NCBI RefSeq assembly: GCF_902364355.1
Contig: NZ_CABJDK010000002.1
Location: 186,001-250,000, forward strand
DNA from: Collinsella aerofaciens
GTDB taxonomy: Bacteria; Actinomycetota; Coriobacteriia; Coriobacteriales; Coriobacteriaceae
Direction of reading: 5' to 3'
DNA length: 64,000 nucleotides
Position numbers and translations under genes: made by a program. The notes below the pieces were generated by a model. It was given only the letters and a program-made list of their open reading frames with translations, was not told the origin of the DNA and ran no database searches. How positions within the stretch are numbered: position 1 is the stretch's first letter; every line of letters begins with the position of its first letter. Of the stretch, positions 24,867 to 37,725 are shown piece by piece.

Positions 24867-25122
24867 GGCGGGCCTTTCCGAGTGCTGTTTTATTGGGGCA
24901 TATTGTCGCACGTGACGAGTGCGGGCGGGTGCCGCGGCGTGTCAATTGTTTCGTCTCCGTCAAGTCTTTGGGCAAGAGCTACTTTTTCGCGGCACATCGA
25001 CAATGGTGCGATAAGATAGAACGCCATGTCTGGCTGCGCGGTTTACGCAGGCCGGGCAAATCTGTACGACGCCGCCCGGAACGACACGGGGCGGCACAGA
25101 TCCATAAAGGAGGATCACTGGT

Positions 25123-26910
25123 ATGAGCCAGACCCGTCCCATCGACGAGCATTCCATGCACACCCGTACCTGCGGCGAGCTTCGCCGCGAGAACGTGGGC
25201 GAAGAGGTCACCCTCACCGGTTGGGTGAGCCGTCGCCGCGACCACGGCGGCCTTATCTTCTGCGACCTTCGCGACCGCGAGGGCATCACGCAGCTCACCT
25301 TCGACCCCGAGCACTCCGACGGCGACGCCTTTAAGATCGCCGAGACCATGCGTCCCGAGTGGCCCATCAAGATTCACGGCGTCGTGCGCGCCCGTGGCGA
25401 GGAGACCACCAACACCAAGCTCGCGACCGGCGAGATCGAGGTCCTGACCGACCACGCCGAGGTGCTCAACACATCCGTCACCCCGCCGTTCCAGATTGAG
25501 GACGGCATCGAAACCAGCGAGGACACCCGTCTGCGCTATCGCTATCTGGACCTCCGTCGTCCCGAGATGATGGCCAACCTCAAGCTGCGCTCCGACTTTA
25601 CCTTTGCCATTCGCGAGGCGCTGCACAACCGTGAGTTCATGGAGGTCGAGACGCCCTCCCTGTTCAAGTCTACGCCCGAGGGCGCCCGCGACTTCATCGT
25701 CCCCAGCCGCATCCAGCCGGGCAACTTCTACGCTCTGCCGCAGTCCCCGCAGCTCCTGAAGCAGCTGCTCATGGTCGGTGGCGTCGAGCGCTACTACCAG
25801 GTCGCCAAGTGCTTCCGCGACGAGGACCTGCGCGCCGACCGTCAGCCCGAGTTCACCCAGGTCGATATCGAGATGTCCTTCGTGGACCAGAACGACGTTA
25901 TGAGCGCGCTTGAGGAGGTCCTGGCCGATGCCTTCGGCCGCATGGGTGTCGAGATGCCCACGCCGCTGCGTCGCATGGACTACTGGGAGGCCATGGACAC
26001 CTATGGCTCCGACAAGCCCGATACCCGCTATGGCATGCACCTGGTCGACCTGACCGACATCTTCGCCAACTCCAAGTTCAAGGTCTTTGCGACTGCCGCG
26101 AACGAGGAGGGCTCTGTCGTCAAGGCCATCAACGCCAAGGGCGCCGGTGCCTGGGCTCGCGCCAAGATCGATAAGCTTGCCGGCGTGGCTTCCACGTTTG
26201 GCGCCAAGGGCCTGGCCTGGATCGCATTCCGCGAGGACGGCTCCATCAACAGCCCCATCGTCAAGTTCTTCTCGGACGAGGAGATGGCCGCCCTGCGCGA
26301 GCGCATGGACGTCGAGCCCGGCGACCTTGTGATGTTCGCCGCCGGCCCGCGCCTGCTCTCCGACGAGATCCTGGGCGGCATGCGTTCCCACATGGCTAAC
26401 GCGCTCGAGATCAAGCGCGAGGGCCACGACTTCCTGTGGGTCGTCAACTTCCCGCTGTTCCACTGGGACGAGGATCGCAAGGCCTATGCAGCCGAGCATC
26501 AGCCCTTCACCCTGCCGACCGAGACCGACATCGCCAAGATCGAGGCAGATCCGCTGGCAGCCGGCTCTTGCACCTACGACTTTGTCATGGACGGCTTTGA
26601 GGCCGGTGGCGGCGGTATGCGTATCCACAACGCCGAGATGCAGATGTCCATGCTCAAGCTTCTGGGCTTTACCGAGGAGCGCGCCGAGTCTCAGTTCGGC
26701 TTCCTCATGGAGGCGCTCAAGTTTGGTGCGCCCCCGATGGGCGGTTTCGCTCTGGGCCTGGACCGCGTGTGCATGCTGCTCACCGGCTCCGACTCCATTC
26801 GCGACGTCATGGCGTTCCCCAAGACGGCCAGCGGCTCCGACCTCATGTCGGGCGCCCCGAGTGCCGTTTCCGGCGCCCAGCTCAAGGATGTCAGCCTGCG
26901 CCTGATGTAA
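25123..26910 (+). CDS. aspS: Aspartyl-tRNA synthetase
   Basis: A 595-residue bacterial-type class IIb synthetase. The OB-fold anticodon domain opens the protein (GWVSRRRDHGGLIFCDLRDREG, residues about 27-48 in two blocks), followed by motif 2 (CFRDEDLRADRQPEFTQVD, about 222-240), the bacterial GAD insertion (about 290-410), and motif 3 (GGFALGLDRVCMLL, about 543-556). It charges tRNA-Asp. AAAGGAGGA precedes the ATG. A strong terminator follows. Confidence 0.97.
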   Translation: MSQTRPIDEHSMHTRTCGELRRENVGEEVTLTGWVSRRRDHGGLIFCDLRDREGITQLTFDPEHSDGDAFKIAETMRPEWPIKIHGVVRARGEETTNTKLATGEIEVLTDHAEVLNTSVTPPFQIEDGIETSEDTRLRYRYLDLRRPEMMANLKLRSDFTFAIREALHNREFMEVETPSLFKSTPEGARDFIVPSRIQPGNFYALPQSPQLLKQLLMVGGVERYYQVAKCFRDEDLRADRQPEFTQVDIEMSFVDQNDVMSALEEVLADAFGRMGVEMPTPLRRMDYWEAMDTYGSDKPDTRYGMHLVDLTDIFANSKFKVFATAANEEGSVVKAINAKGAGAWARAKIDKLAGVASTFGAKGLAWIAFREDGSINSPIVKFFSDEEMAALRERMDVEPGDLVMFAAGPRLLSDEILGGMRSHMANALEIKREGHDFLWVVNFPLFHWDEDRKAYAAEHQPFTLPTETDIAKIEADPLAAGSCTYDFVMDGFEAGGGGMRIHNAEMQMSMLKLLGFTEERAESQFGFLMEALKFGAPPMGGFALGLDRVCMLLTGSDSIRDVMAFPKTASGSDLMSGAPSAVSGAQLKDVSLRLM

Positions 26911-26933
26911 GCGAGCGGCTACATATTGCCCGC

Positions 26934-26968
26934 AACGAGGGAAGGACGCGTGCCTTCCCTCGTTTTTT
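26934..26968 (+). terminator. Intrinsic terminator of aspS
   Basis: AACGAGGGAAGG pairs perfectly with CCTTCCCTCGTT around a 7-nt loop and runs into TTTT. Confidence 0.9.
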
Positions 26969-27008
26969 ATGCGCCGAGATTGTGAGGGCATGGGATGACC
27001 GGGCGTCG

Positions 27009-27209
27009 CGGAAAGTGCGTCCCGGAATCTGCGTCCAGAACGGGTCGCGCTTTCCCAAAGGGGGTCCTCTGGGAAAGCGCGACCCAGAATTCGGCAAAAT
27101 AATGGGACACAGTTTCCGGTTGAGCTGTCTAACGGAAACTGTGCCCCAGAATGAGCGCTCAAAACGGGCCGGGCTTTCCACAGCAACTGTCTGGCGGAAA
27201 GCCCGGCCC
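27009..27209. repeat. Regular hairpin array, 62-nt period, between aspS and lacI
   Basis: Three hairpins start at 27042, 27104 and 27166. Each has 15-nt arms and a 14-nt loop and is separated by an 18-nt spacer. Arms follow GGG, six variable bases, then (C/G)TTTCC, and the 3' arm follows the change in nearly all positions. An orphan 3' arm (27009-27023) plus its 18-nt spacer shows a fourth, decayed unit at the same period. Spacers begin AGAAT or GGAAT. The array fills the convergent gap, ending seven bases before the lacI stop; 26969-27008 holds nothing else recognisable. Confidence 0.8.
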
Positions 27210-27215
27210 AGTTTC

Positions 27216-28232
27216 CTACAGCGAGTCTCTCTGAACGAGCTGCATGTGCATGACGGTGGTGGCGGGCTCGGCACCCTTGATCATGTCGAGCGCAATGTTG
27301 GCGGCCATGTGGCCTTCTTCGCGCAGGGGCTGGCGGACGGTCGTGAGTGCGGGGACGCAGCGCGTCGCAATCTCGTGATCGTCGAAGCCGACGACAGAAA
27401 CTTCCGCCGGAACAGATAGGCCTGCCTCGTTGAGTGCGGTGATGACGCCAGCCGCGATACGGTCCGATCCGCAGAGCACGCCATCGAAAGCAATCTTGCG
27501 CGCGAGGATCTGGCGCATGGCCTGATAGCCGTCTCCGCTGTTCCAGCCGGTATAGATAACGTTTGCGTCTGGGAGGTCTTCGCCCAAGACGGCGCGGTAG
27601 CCGCGCAGGCGGTCGACAACAGCGGGGTTGTCTTGCGGTCCCAACACGGCGACGATATCTTTGCGCCCGCGCTCCTTCATGGCGTGTGCCGCAAAGCGTC
27701 CGCCCTCTTCGTCGTCAGAGTAGACCGTCGAGAACACATCGCGATAGGGGTGGCCCTCGAGCTGGCCGCACAACACGGTGGGTACGCCCAGCTCGCGCAG
27801 CACCTCGAGCAGCTCGCTGCCCTTGTAGGGGGAGACGTCGATCACGGCGTCGAACGAGCGGCGCTCAAAGTGCTCGCGTGCGCGGTTGCGCTCATGCGTA
27901 GAAGACGCCTGCAAGATAACGGGCAGATAGGACGACTCCGACAGTTCCTCGGTAATACCGCTCAAAAACTCGCTATAGGTGGGGTCGCTGAAGAGTTCAC
28001 TCAGGGGCTCGGTCACGAGCACGGCGATGATTTCCGTGCGCCCGACAGCGAGCGCTCGGCCACGGGCATTGGGGACAAAATTGACTTTCTTGGCCGCCGC
28101 ACGGACGCGCTTTTTGGTTTCCTCGCTAATGCGGGGCGAATCGTTGAGGGCGCGCGATGCCGTGGAGCGCGACACGCCGGCAGCTGCGGCAACCTCGGCA
28201 AGCGTAGGTGCGGTGCGAACTGGTTGGGTCAT
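27216..28232 (-). CDS. LacI-family regulator of the beta-galactosidase operon
   Basis: A 338-residue LacI/GalR repressor. The N-terminal HTH and hinge helix (TLAEVAAAAGVSRSTASRAL, residues about 10-29) precede a periplasmic-binding-protein-like sugar domain. It is divergent from lacZ-ebgC, and the gap holds three CAACCGGTTG palindromes, the expected kind of LacI-family operator. I infer repression of lacZ-ebgC relieved by a galactoside. AGGAG precedes the ATG. Confidence 0.92.
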   Translation of the reverse strand: MTQPVRTAPTLAEVAAAAGVSRSTASRALNDSPRISEETKKRVRAAAKKVNFVPNARGRALAVGRTEIIAVLVTEPLSELFSDPTYSEFLSGITEELSESSYLPVILQASSTHERNRAREHFERRSFDAVIDVSPYKGSELLEVLRELGVPTVLCGQLEGHPYRDVFSTVYSDDEEGGRFAAHAMKERGRKDIVAVLGPQDNPAVVDRLRGYRAVLGEDLPDANVIYTGWNSGDGYQAMRQILARKIAFDGVLCGSDRIAAGVITALNEAGLSVPAEVSVVGFDDHEIATRCVPALTTVRQPLREEGHMAANIALDMIKGAEPATTVMHMQLVQRDSL

Positions 28233-28476
28233 GGCGTCTCCTGGAAAATGCGGTCGATGTTGTCACTGATACGGGCTGGTGCGGATACAGCTTACTATAG
28301 TGCACCTGAACAGCGTTCATGATATCCGGTGACAGGTGTCGTTTTGCAACCAAGCCGCAATCGAATACGTCTCGTGTGGGTGAGATATCAGCGGGCGTGG
28401 CGGTTGCCTACGAGCTTAAGAACGATGTTTTGCGCTGAGTTTCGATACTCAGGGTGACATAAGTGTCGCAGCTGTA

Positions 28477-28573
28477 CAACCGGTTGCACCGTTAATCCGA
28501 CCAAATCGACCGTTCAGCGGACAACCGGTTGCACAATTTTTTGCATCGCCCGTAAGATAAGGACAACCGGTTG
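28477..28573 (+). promoter_or_regulatory. Three CAACCGGTTG operators and the lacZ promoter
   Basis: The 10-bp palindrome occurs at 28477-28486, 28522-28531 and 28564-28573, about 45 and 42 bp apart, close to four helical turns each. A possible -10 (TAAGAT, 28553-28558) lies just before the third copy. Between the first and second copies lies a CCGTT/CGACCGTTCA box (28489-28516) also found at the uxaC and transporter promoters. The other 28233-28476 sequence holds the lacI promoter, not resolved. Confidence 0.75.
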
Positions 28574-28593
28574 CACAAGAATCACTACGATGA

Positions 28594-31617
<3,024 letters not shown>

Positions 31618-31620
31618 GTC

Positions 31621-32076
31621 ATGCATGTCTTTAACTCGCGCGCCGATTTCGACGCTCAGATGAAGTCCGTCAAGAAGTGGATGCGCACCGGTCAGGCGCT
31701 CGATGGCGTTGCCGACCTGCAGCACGACGTGGCTTACTCCATCGGCGACTCGTTGGTGTACTGGTGGGTCTATGCCCGCGAGGCCGCTACCGCCGATCTG
31801 GTCGGTCACCGTCGCTACCATGCCGTGCTCGCTCCGCTCGACGGCGACCTGACCGTCGAGGTTGCCCCCAAGGCAGACCTCACCTGCATCCGTGCTTACA
31901 GCGATATCGATGATCGCGAGCGCTTTGAGGGTGCGGGGGAGACCGTGACGATTCCCGCCGGCGGCGTTGCCGTCGTTGAAATTGACGAGGCCTACCGTGT
32001 CGTGGCCGATGCCGCGGATTCCCGCGTCGTGGTACTGCACGTGACGGTTGAAGGTTATTCCTTCCCCAACAAGTAG
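31621..32076 (+). CDS. ebgC: EbgC/YhcH/YiaL-family protein, beta-galactosidase small subunit
   Basis: A 151-residue YhcH/YjgK/YiaL-fold cupin-like protein. EbgC is the small subunit needed for full activity of EbgA beta-galactosidase, while other family members bind sugar acids. The Glu/His-type metal site of the cupin is suggested by ILHVTVEGY near the end. The gene starts three bases after lacZ with GGAGG inside the lacZ end, so the two are coupled, which supports the subunit role. A weak inverted repeat (TAAGGGG...CCCCTTA, about 32109-32153) follows. Confidence 0.82.
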   Translation: MHVFNSRADFDAQMKSVKKWMRTGQALDGVADLQHDVAYSIGDSLVYWWVYAREAATADLVGHRRYHAVLAPLDGDLTVEVAPKADLTCIRAYSDIDDRERFEGAGETVTIPAGGVAVVEIDEAYRVVADAADSRVVVLHVTVEGYSFPNK

Positions 32077-32217
32077 TATTCGTCCGTTTGGACGTTTGCT
32101 TCGCGCCGTTAAGGGGGATGGCTTTGTTGACTCCCTTTTCCCCATTCCCCTTAGCAGGTGCGCCGTCCACGATTGCGCTTGCAGTCCGGACGGTTTTAGA
32201 TGAGATATAACGGATGA

Positions 32218-33693
<1,476 letters not shown>

Positions 33694-33740
33694 CGGCTAG
33701 GATTAATCTACGGCTGTGGAATAAATCGATTCCCTTTCCT

Positions 33741-33770
33741 AAGGAGGGGCCTTACGAGGCCCCTCCTTTT
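33741..33770 (+). terminator. Intrinsic terminator of the permease gene
   Basis: AAGGAGGGGCC pairs perfectly with GGCCCCTCCTT around TTACGA and is followed by TT. Confidence 0.9.
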
Positions 33771-33790
33771 GTGTTTTGGGGCATGGTTTT

Positions 33791-34025
33791 GGACCCCGTG
33801 GTCAAAAAATGCCAAATATGAGTATTGTTGCAAAAGAGGTGTCATATTTTTCGGCCTGTTCTGAGCAAAACGGGCTCAAAATCAATTTATATAACCCCCT
33901 TTAAAGGGCGTTTGACGGCTTTCAACCTCTTCGAATCGCTCAAAGGAGGCAATTTGCTCTCGATTTTGCTGCTACTAAATTGGTGACAGTACTCATATTT
34001 GCCACTTTTTGCCCACGAGGTGTTC
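33791..34025. mobile_element. MITE-like element with imperfect terminal inverted repeats of about 36 bp
   Basis: The left end (33791-33826) and right end (33989-34025) are inverted repeats sharing CAAATATGAGTA and CAAAAA blocks. The roughly 160-bp interior is much more AT-rich than the surroundings and has no ORF. The form is that of a small non-autonomous element or a large structured RNA. It explains most of the 33694-34113 gap. Confidence 0.55.
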
Positions 34026-34113
34026 AGAGGAGCTCTCGACAAGCATCTAACGCTACAATAACTACCACGTGGCTGGGTTTGCCGGCCGAATGTGCGATGC
34101 CGTGGGAGGGGAC

Positions 34114-34362
34114 ATGGTCGAGTTTACAAAGACGATTAAAGATCCGTTGGGACTGCATGCCCGCCCGGTTGCGCTGCTCTATGACATTATTGCCAAGCAT
34201 CGTAGCAACGTATCGGTCAGCATCGGCGATCGCCATACCGACGGCCGCGATGTAATGGGGCTCATGGCGCTTTACGGCGAATGTGGCGAGAGTGTCGTCT
34301 TTCGCGTTTCGGGCGTGGATGAGGCCTCCTGCGTCACATCGATCAGAAACCTCTCGCTCTAA
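34114..34362 (+). CDS. HPr-family phosphocarrier protein with Asp at position 46
   Basis: An 82-residue HPr. The active-site motif GLHARP places His15 at the canonical position. The helix that normally holds regulatory Ser46 reads GRDVMGLMAL, with Asp at position 46. HPr carries phosphate from enzyme I to PTS IIA proteins, and Ser46 phosphorylation controls catabolite repression in Firmicutes. No enzyme I or PTS permease is nearby. The ATG at 34114 with GGGAGGGG upstream is preferred over a GTG at 34069, because it gives normal HPr numbering. Confidence 0.85.
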   Translation: MVEFTKTIKDPLGLHARPVALLYDIIAKHRSNVSVSIGDRHTDGRDVMGLMALYGECGESVVFRVSGVDEASCVTSIRNLSL

Positions 34363-34370
34363 CCTCAACA

Positions 34371-34402
34371 ATGTGACAAAGGGGCAGTCCCCTCTGTTAC
34401 AT
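34371..34402. repeat. Short imperfect hairpin after the HPr gene
   Basis: ATGTGACAAAGGGG and CCCCTCTGTTACAT pair with two mismatches around CAGT. There is no T-run, so it looks like a repeat rather than a terminator. Confidence 0.5.
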
Positions 34403-34415
34403 AAATTGGTATCAA

Positions 34416-34450
34416 TAGGCACTGCAAAGAGACGGTCTTTGCGGTGCCTT
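34416..34450 (+). terminator. Terminator after the HPr gene
   Basis: GGCACTGCAAAGA pairs with TCTTTGCGGTGCC with one mismatch and is followed by TTTGTTT. Confidence 0.75.
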
Positions 34451-34498
34451 TGTTTCGTATGGGAAACTTTTCCGAAAACTGAATAGGAACCCTTTCCA

Positions 34499-34552
34499 AA
34501 AAGTTAACCACGTGCTAGTTTACTGTAGCGAACATAGACGTGGTTAACTTTT
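34499..34552 (+). promoter_or_regulatory. Inverted repeat at the feo promoter, candidate iron-repressor site
   Basis: A perfect 15-bp inverted repeat (AAAAGTTAACCACGT, 34499-34513; complement at 34538-34552) with a 24-base spacer lies 44-97 bases upstream of the first feo gene. The core GTTAACC/GGTTAAC resembles half-sites of metal-dependent repressors. The assignment is inference. Confidence 0.5.
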
Positions 34553-34595
34553 GCTGCGTCGATGTTGAGGACGAACTGACGTTAGGAGCACACTC

Positions 34596-34838
34596 ATGTC
34601 TTGCGGACCGCAGATGCCGGCCATGCCGCTTTCGATGGTGAAAGCGGGCGAAACCGTGCACGTGTCTCGTGTAAAGGGCAATGAGGACATGAAGCACCAC
34701 CTCAAGGACCTCGGCTTTGTCGAGGGCAGTGAGGTTCACGTGGTGAGCTCGAGTGGCGCCAATATCATCGTCACCGTGCTGGGCGCACGCTTTGGTATCG
34801 ATACCAAGGTCGCCATGCACATCATGACCGTCGGTTAG
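34596..34838 (+). CDS. feoA: FeoA-domain protein, first copy
   Basis: An 80-residue SH3-like FeoA domain preceded by a short Cys/Met-containing N-terminus (MSCGPQMPAMPLSMVKAGE). The hydrophobic HHLKDLGFVEGSEVHVV block (about residues 29-45) is the FeoA hallmark. FeoA proteins are cytosolic partners of the FeoB ferrous iron transporter. A second FeoA follows 40 bases later, then feoB, forming one operon. Having two separate FeoA proteins is common in anaerobes. Confidence 0.88.
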   Translation: MSCGPQMPAMPLSMVKAGETVHVSRVKGNEDMKHHLKDLGFVEGSEVHVVSSSGANIIVTVLGARFGIDTKVAMHIMTVG

Positions 34839-34877
34839 TTCGCAGCATTTCATAAAAGCTGAAAGGGGGAAAAGAAT

Positions 34878-35099
34878 ATGAAGACGTTGGGTGACGTTAA
34901 GGTGGGCGAGAGCTCTACCATCGTCAAGCTTCACGGCGAGGGCGCGCTTCGCCGTCACCTTATGGACCTGGGCCTCATCAAGGGCACTTCGTTCAAGGTC
35001 GTTAAGGTTGCACCGCTCGGAGATCCGGTCGAGATCAACGTGCGCGGCTACGAGCTTTCCATCCGCAAGGAGGAGGCTGCCGTCGTCGAGGTCCAGTAA
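34878..35099 (+). CDS. feoA: FeoA-domain protein, second copy
   Basis: A 73-residue minimal FeoA: LRRHLMDLGLIKGTSFKVVK (about residues 23-42) and a C-terminal YELSIRKEEAAVVEV. AAGGGGG lies upstream of the ATG. It differs from the first copy in lacking the Cys/Met N-terminus, so the two may bind FeoB differently. Confidence 0.92.
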   Translation: MKTLGDVKVGESSTIVKLHGEGALRRHLMDLGLIKGTSFKVVKVAPLGDPVEINVRGYELSIRKEEAAVVEVQ

Positions 35100-35127
35100 G
35101 GGCCGACGGCGAATATTTCTGCAGATA

Positions 35128-35147
35128 AAGTTAGGATTTTCTAACTT
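35128..35147 (+). promoter_or_regulatory. Palindrome between feoA and feoB
   Basis: AAGTTAG and CTAACTT flank six bases (GATTTT), a 20-bp palindrome about 75 bases before feoB. It shares the AAGTTA half-site with the repeat at 34499, so the same iron-responsive repressor may bind both and give feoB its own regulated promoter. Confidence 0.45.
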
Positions 35148-35222
35148 AAACTTGCAACGTTGAAGCACATTATCCAGCCCGCGCGGAGAAAGCAGCGCAG
35201 GCACACAAGGAAGAAGGATTGA

Positions 35223-37550
35223 ATGGCGGATTCTCAGATCCATGTCGCGCTGGCGGGTAACCCCAACTGCGGCAAGACCACGCTTTTCAACCTGATCACC
35301 GGCGCCAACGGCTACGTTGGCAACTGGCCCGGCGTCACGGTTGAGAAAAAGGAAGCCAAGCTCCTGAGTGACAAGAACGTCACGATTACGGACCTCCCCG
35401 GCATCTACTCGCTTTCCCCCTACAGCCCCGAGGAGCAGTGCTCGCGCGATTACCTCATGAGCGGCGAGCCCGATGTCGTCGTCCAGGTGGTCGATGCCAC
35501 CAACCTCGAGCGCAACCTGTACCTGGCGCTTCAGGTTATCGAGACCGGCCTGCCCGTGGTCGTCGCCCTCAACATGGCCGACTTGGTCGAGAAGAACGGC
35601 GACAAGATCGACACCGACAAGCTGTCCAAGAAGCTCGGTTGCCCGGTCATGATGATCTCGGCCCTTAAGAACAAGGGCATCAAGGAGCTTTTCGAGCAGG
35701 TTAAGAAGTCCGCTGCTTCCAAGGGCCAGGTGCCGGAGCACAAGTTCGATTCCTCTATCGAGGACGTTCTGGACCACATCGAGAACAACCTGCCGGCGAG
35801 CGTTCCCGCCAACAAGCGTCGCTACTACGCTGTCAAGCTGTTTGAGCGCGACGCGGACGCCTGCAAGCTCATCAACCTCACCAAGGAGAAGGCCGCTCGC
35901 GTTGAGCAGCTGGTTGCCCAGTGCGAGCAGGATTGCGACGACGACGCCGAGTCCATCATCACCGGCGAGCGCTATGGCGTGATTGCCCACATTATCGACG
36001 AGTGCATGACCAAGGCTCCTGCCAAGATGAGCACCTCCGAGAAGATCGACCGCGTGGTTACCAACCGTATCCTGGGCCTGCCGATCTTTGTGGTCATCAT
36101 GTTCTGCGTGTACTACATCGCCGTTTCTACCCTGGGCGGCACGGTGACCGACTTCACCAACGACCAGCTCTTCGGCACCGACGGTTGGTACGTACTCGGT
36201 CAGGGCCGCGACGCCTACGATGAGGCTGTCGAGGCCGCGGGCGACGACGCCGATTCGATTGACCCGGCGGAGTACGGCCCCTATGTCCCGGGTATCACCA
36301 CCGTGGTGCACGACGCCCTTGTGGCGGGTGGCACCGAGGATGGTGGCCTGGTCGATTCGCTGGTCTGCGACGGCATCGTCGGCGGCCTGGGCGCCATCTT
36401 TGGTTTTGTGCCCCAGATGTTCCTGCTCTTTGTGATGCTGTCGTTCCTGGAGGACTGCGGCTACATGGCCCGCGTCGCCTTTATCATGGACCGCGTGTTC
36501 CGCCGCTTTGGCCTGTCCGGTAAGTCGTTCATCCCGATGCTCGTCTCTTCTGGCTGCGGCGTCCCCGGCGTCATGGCCACCAAGACCATCGAGAACGAGA
36601 AGGACCGCCGTATGACGGTCATGACCACCACGTTTATTCCCTGTGGCGCTAAGCTGCCGATCATTGCCCTGCTCATGGGTTCCATCATCGGCGATTCTTC
36701 CACCACCGCCGCGTGGATCAGCCCGCTTTTCTACTTCCTGGGCGTCTTTGCCGTCATTGCTTCGGGCCTCATGCTCAAGAAGACCAAGCTCTTCGCCGGT
36801 CGCCCGACGCCGTTTGTTATGGAGCTTCCTGCCTACCACTTCCCGGCGATCCGTTCTTGGGCGCTGCACGTGTGGGAGCGCTGCTGGGCCTTTATCAAGA
36901 AGGCCGGTACGGTCATCTTCGCGTCCACCGTCGTCGTTTGGTTCCTCTCCAACTTTGGCAGCTATAACGGTTCCTTTGGCTTCCTGCCTGCGATGGACGG
37001 CATCCCCGAGGAGTTCATGGATTACTCCGTGCTCGCCATGCTCGGCAACCTGGTCGCTTGGATCTTCGCCCCGCTCGGCTTTAGCACCTGGCAGGCCACC
37101 GCGCTGACCGTCTCCGGCCTCGTGGCTAAGGAGAATGTCGTCGCTACCGCCGGCTCGCTGCTCTCCGTCGCCGATGCTGGCGAGACCGACCCGAGCCTGT
37201 GGACCGCGTTTGCGGGCATGTTCCCCACCATGGGTGCTTGCGTGGCCTTTGGTGCCTTCAACCTGCTGTGCGCTCCGTGCTTTGCCGCCATGGGCACTAT
37301 CCGCAACCAGATGGACTCCGGCAAGTGGACCGCGATTGCCATCGGCTATGAGTGCGCCTTCGCTTGGGTGATCGGCCTGTTCATCAACCAGTTCTACAAC
37401 CTGTTTGTGTTGGGCCAGTTTGGTATTTGGACGATTGTAGCCATCGTGCTGCTGGTTGCGATGCTCTTCCAGATCTTCCGTCCCATGCCCAAGCATGCAT
37501 GGACCGACGAGGACGAGACCAACACTGCTTCCGCCGCAGTTTCCGCTTAA
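35223..37550 (+). CDS. feoB: Ferrous iron transporter FeoB
   Basis: A 775-residue FeoB. The N-terminal G domain has G1 GNPNCGKTT (about residues 12-20), G3 DLPG (about 58-61) and G4 NMAD (about 117-120). It is followed by a helical linker and the membrane part with two Gate blocks (SGCGVPGVMATKT and, later, NLLCAPCFAAMG). There is an insertion rich in Asp and Glu around residues 325-365 between membrane helices. FeoB imports Fe2+ under anaerobic conditions with GTP hydrolysis. The feoA genes precede it and a FeoB-associated small protein follows. Confidence 0.97.
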   Translation: MADSQIHVALAGNPNCGKTTLFNLITGANGYVGNWPGVTVEKKEAKLLSDKNVTITDLPGIYSLSPYSPEEQCSRDYLMSGEPDVVVQVVDATNLERNLYLALQVIETGLPVVVALNMADLVEKNGDKIDTDKLSKKLGCPVMMISALKNKGIKELFEQVKKSAASKGQVPEHKFDSSIEDVLDHIENNLPASVPANKRRYYAVKLFERDADACKLINLTKEKAARVEQLVAQCEQDCDDDAESIITGERYGVIAHIIDECMTKAPAKMSTSEKIDRVVTNRILGLPIFVVIMFCVYYIAVSTLGGTVTDFTNDQLFGTDGWYVLGQGRDAYDEAVEAAGDDADSIDPAEYGPYVPGITTVVHDALVAGGTEDGGLVDSLVCDGIVGGLGAIFGFVPQMFLLFVMLSFLEDCGYMARVAFIMDRVFRRFGLSGKSFIPMLVSSGCGVPGVMATKTIENEKDRRMTVMTTTFIPCGAKLPIIALLMGSIIGDSSTTAAWISPLFYFLGVFAVIASGLMLKKTKLFAGRPTPFVMELPAYHFPAIRSWALHVWERCWAFIKKAGTVIFASTVVVWFLSNFGSYNGSFGFLPAMDGIPEEFMDYSVLAMLGNLVAWIFAPLGFSTWQATALTVSGLVAKENVVATAGSLLSVADAGETDPSLWTAFAGMFPTMGACVAFGAFNLLCAPCFAAMGTIRNQMDSGKWTAIAIGYECAFAWVIGLFINQFYNLFVLGQFGIWTIVAIVLLVAMLFQIFRPMPKHAWTDEDETNTASAAVSA

Positions 37551-37579
37551 GTCCGAATAAGGATTAGCCCCTTTCCACG

Positions 37580-37615
37580 AGCCCGGGTGTCCCAGCGACA
37601 CTCGGGCTTTTTGGT
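37580..37615 (+). terminator. Intrinsic terminator of feoB
   Basis: AGCCCGGGTGTC and GACACTCGGGCT pair with one wobble around a short loop, followed by TTTT. Confidence 0.85.
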
Positions 37616-37725
37616 GAGGGAGATGTGGCGTTTCCGCAGATAAAACCGACCAAAATATACCTGTCCCTTTTTGGCAGGTGGAGAATGGGGTAAAGTAAGT
37701 GGTGGTTAACTAGAGGAGGCTTGCT

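Noticed and set aside
27009..27209. CRISPR array
   Set aside because: The period is regular, but the repeated part is a hairpin frame with variable paired arms, there are only three to four units, and no cas gene is present.
33920..33945. tRNA gene suggested by a TTCGAATC-like T-arm
   Set aside because: No acceptor, D or anticodon stems can be formed around it; it lies within the MITE-like element.
34515..37601. Very long open frame on the minus strand over the feo genes (about 1028 codons)
   Set aside because: It is antisense to feoA-feoB, has no recognisable domain and follows the third-position GC bias of the real genes. The same applies to long antisense frames over htpG, ppc, lacZ and serB-aspS.
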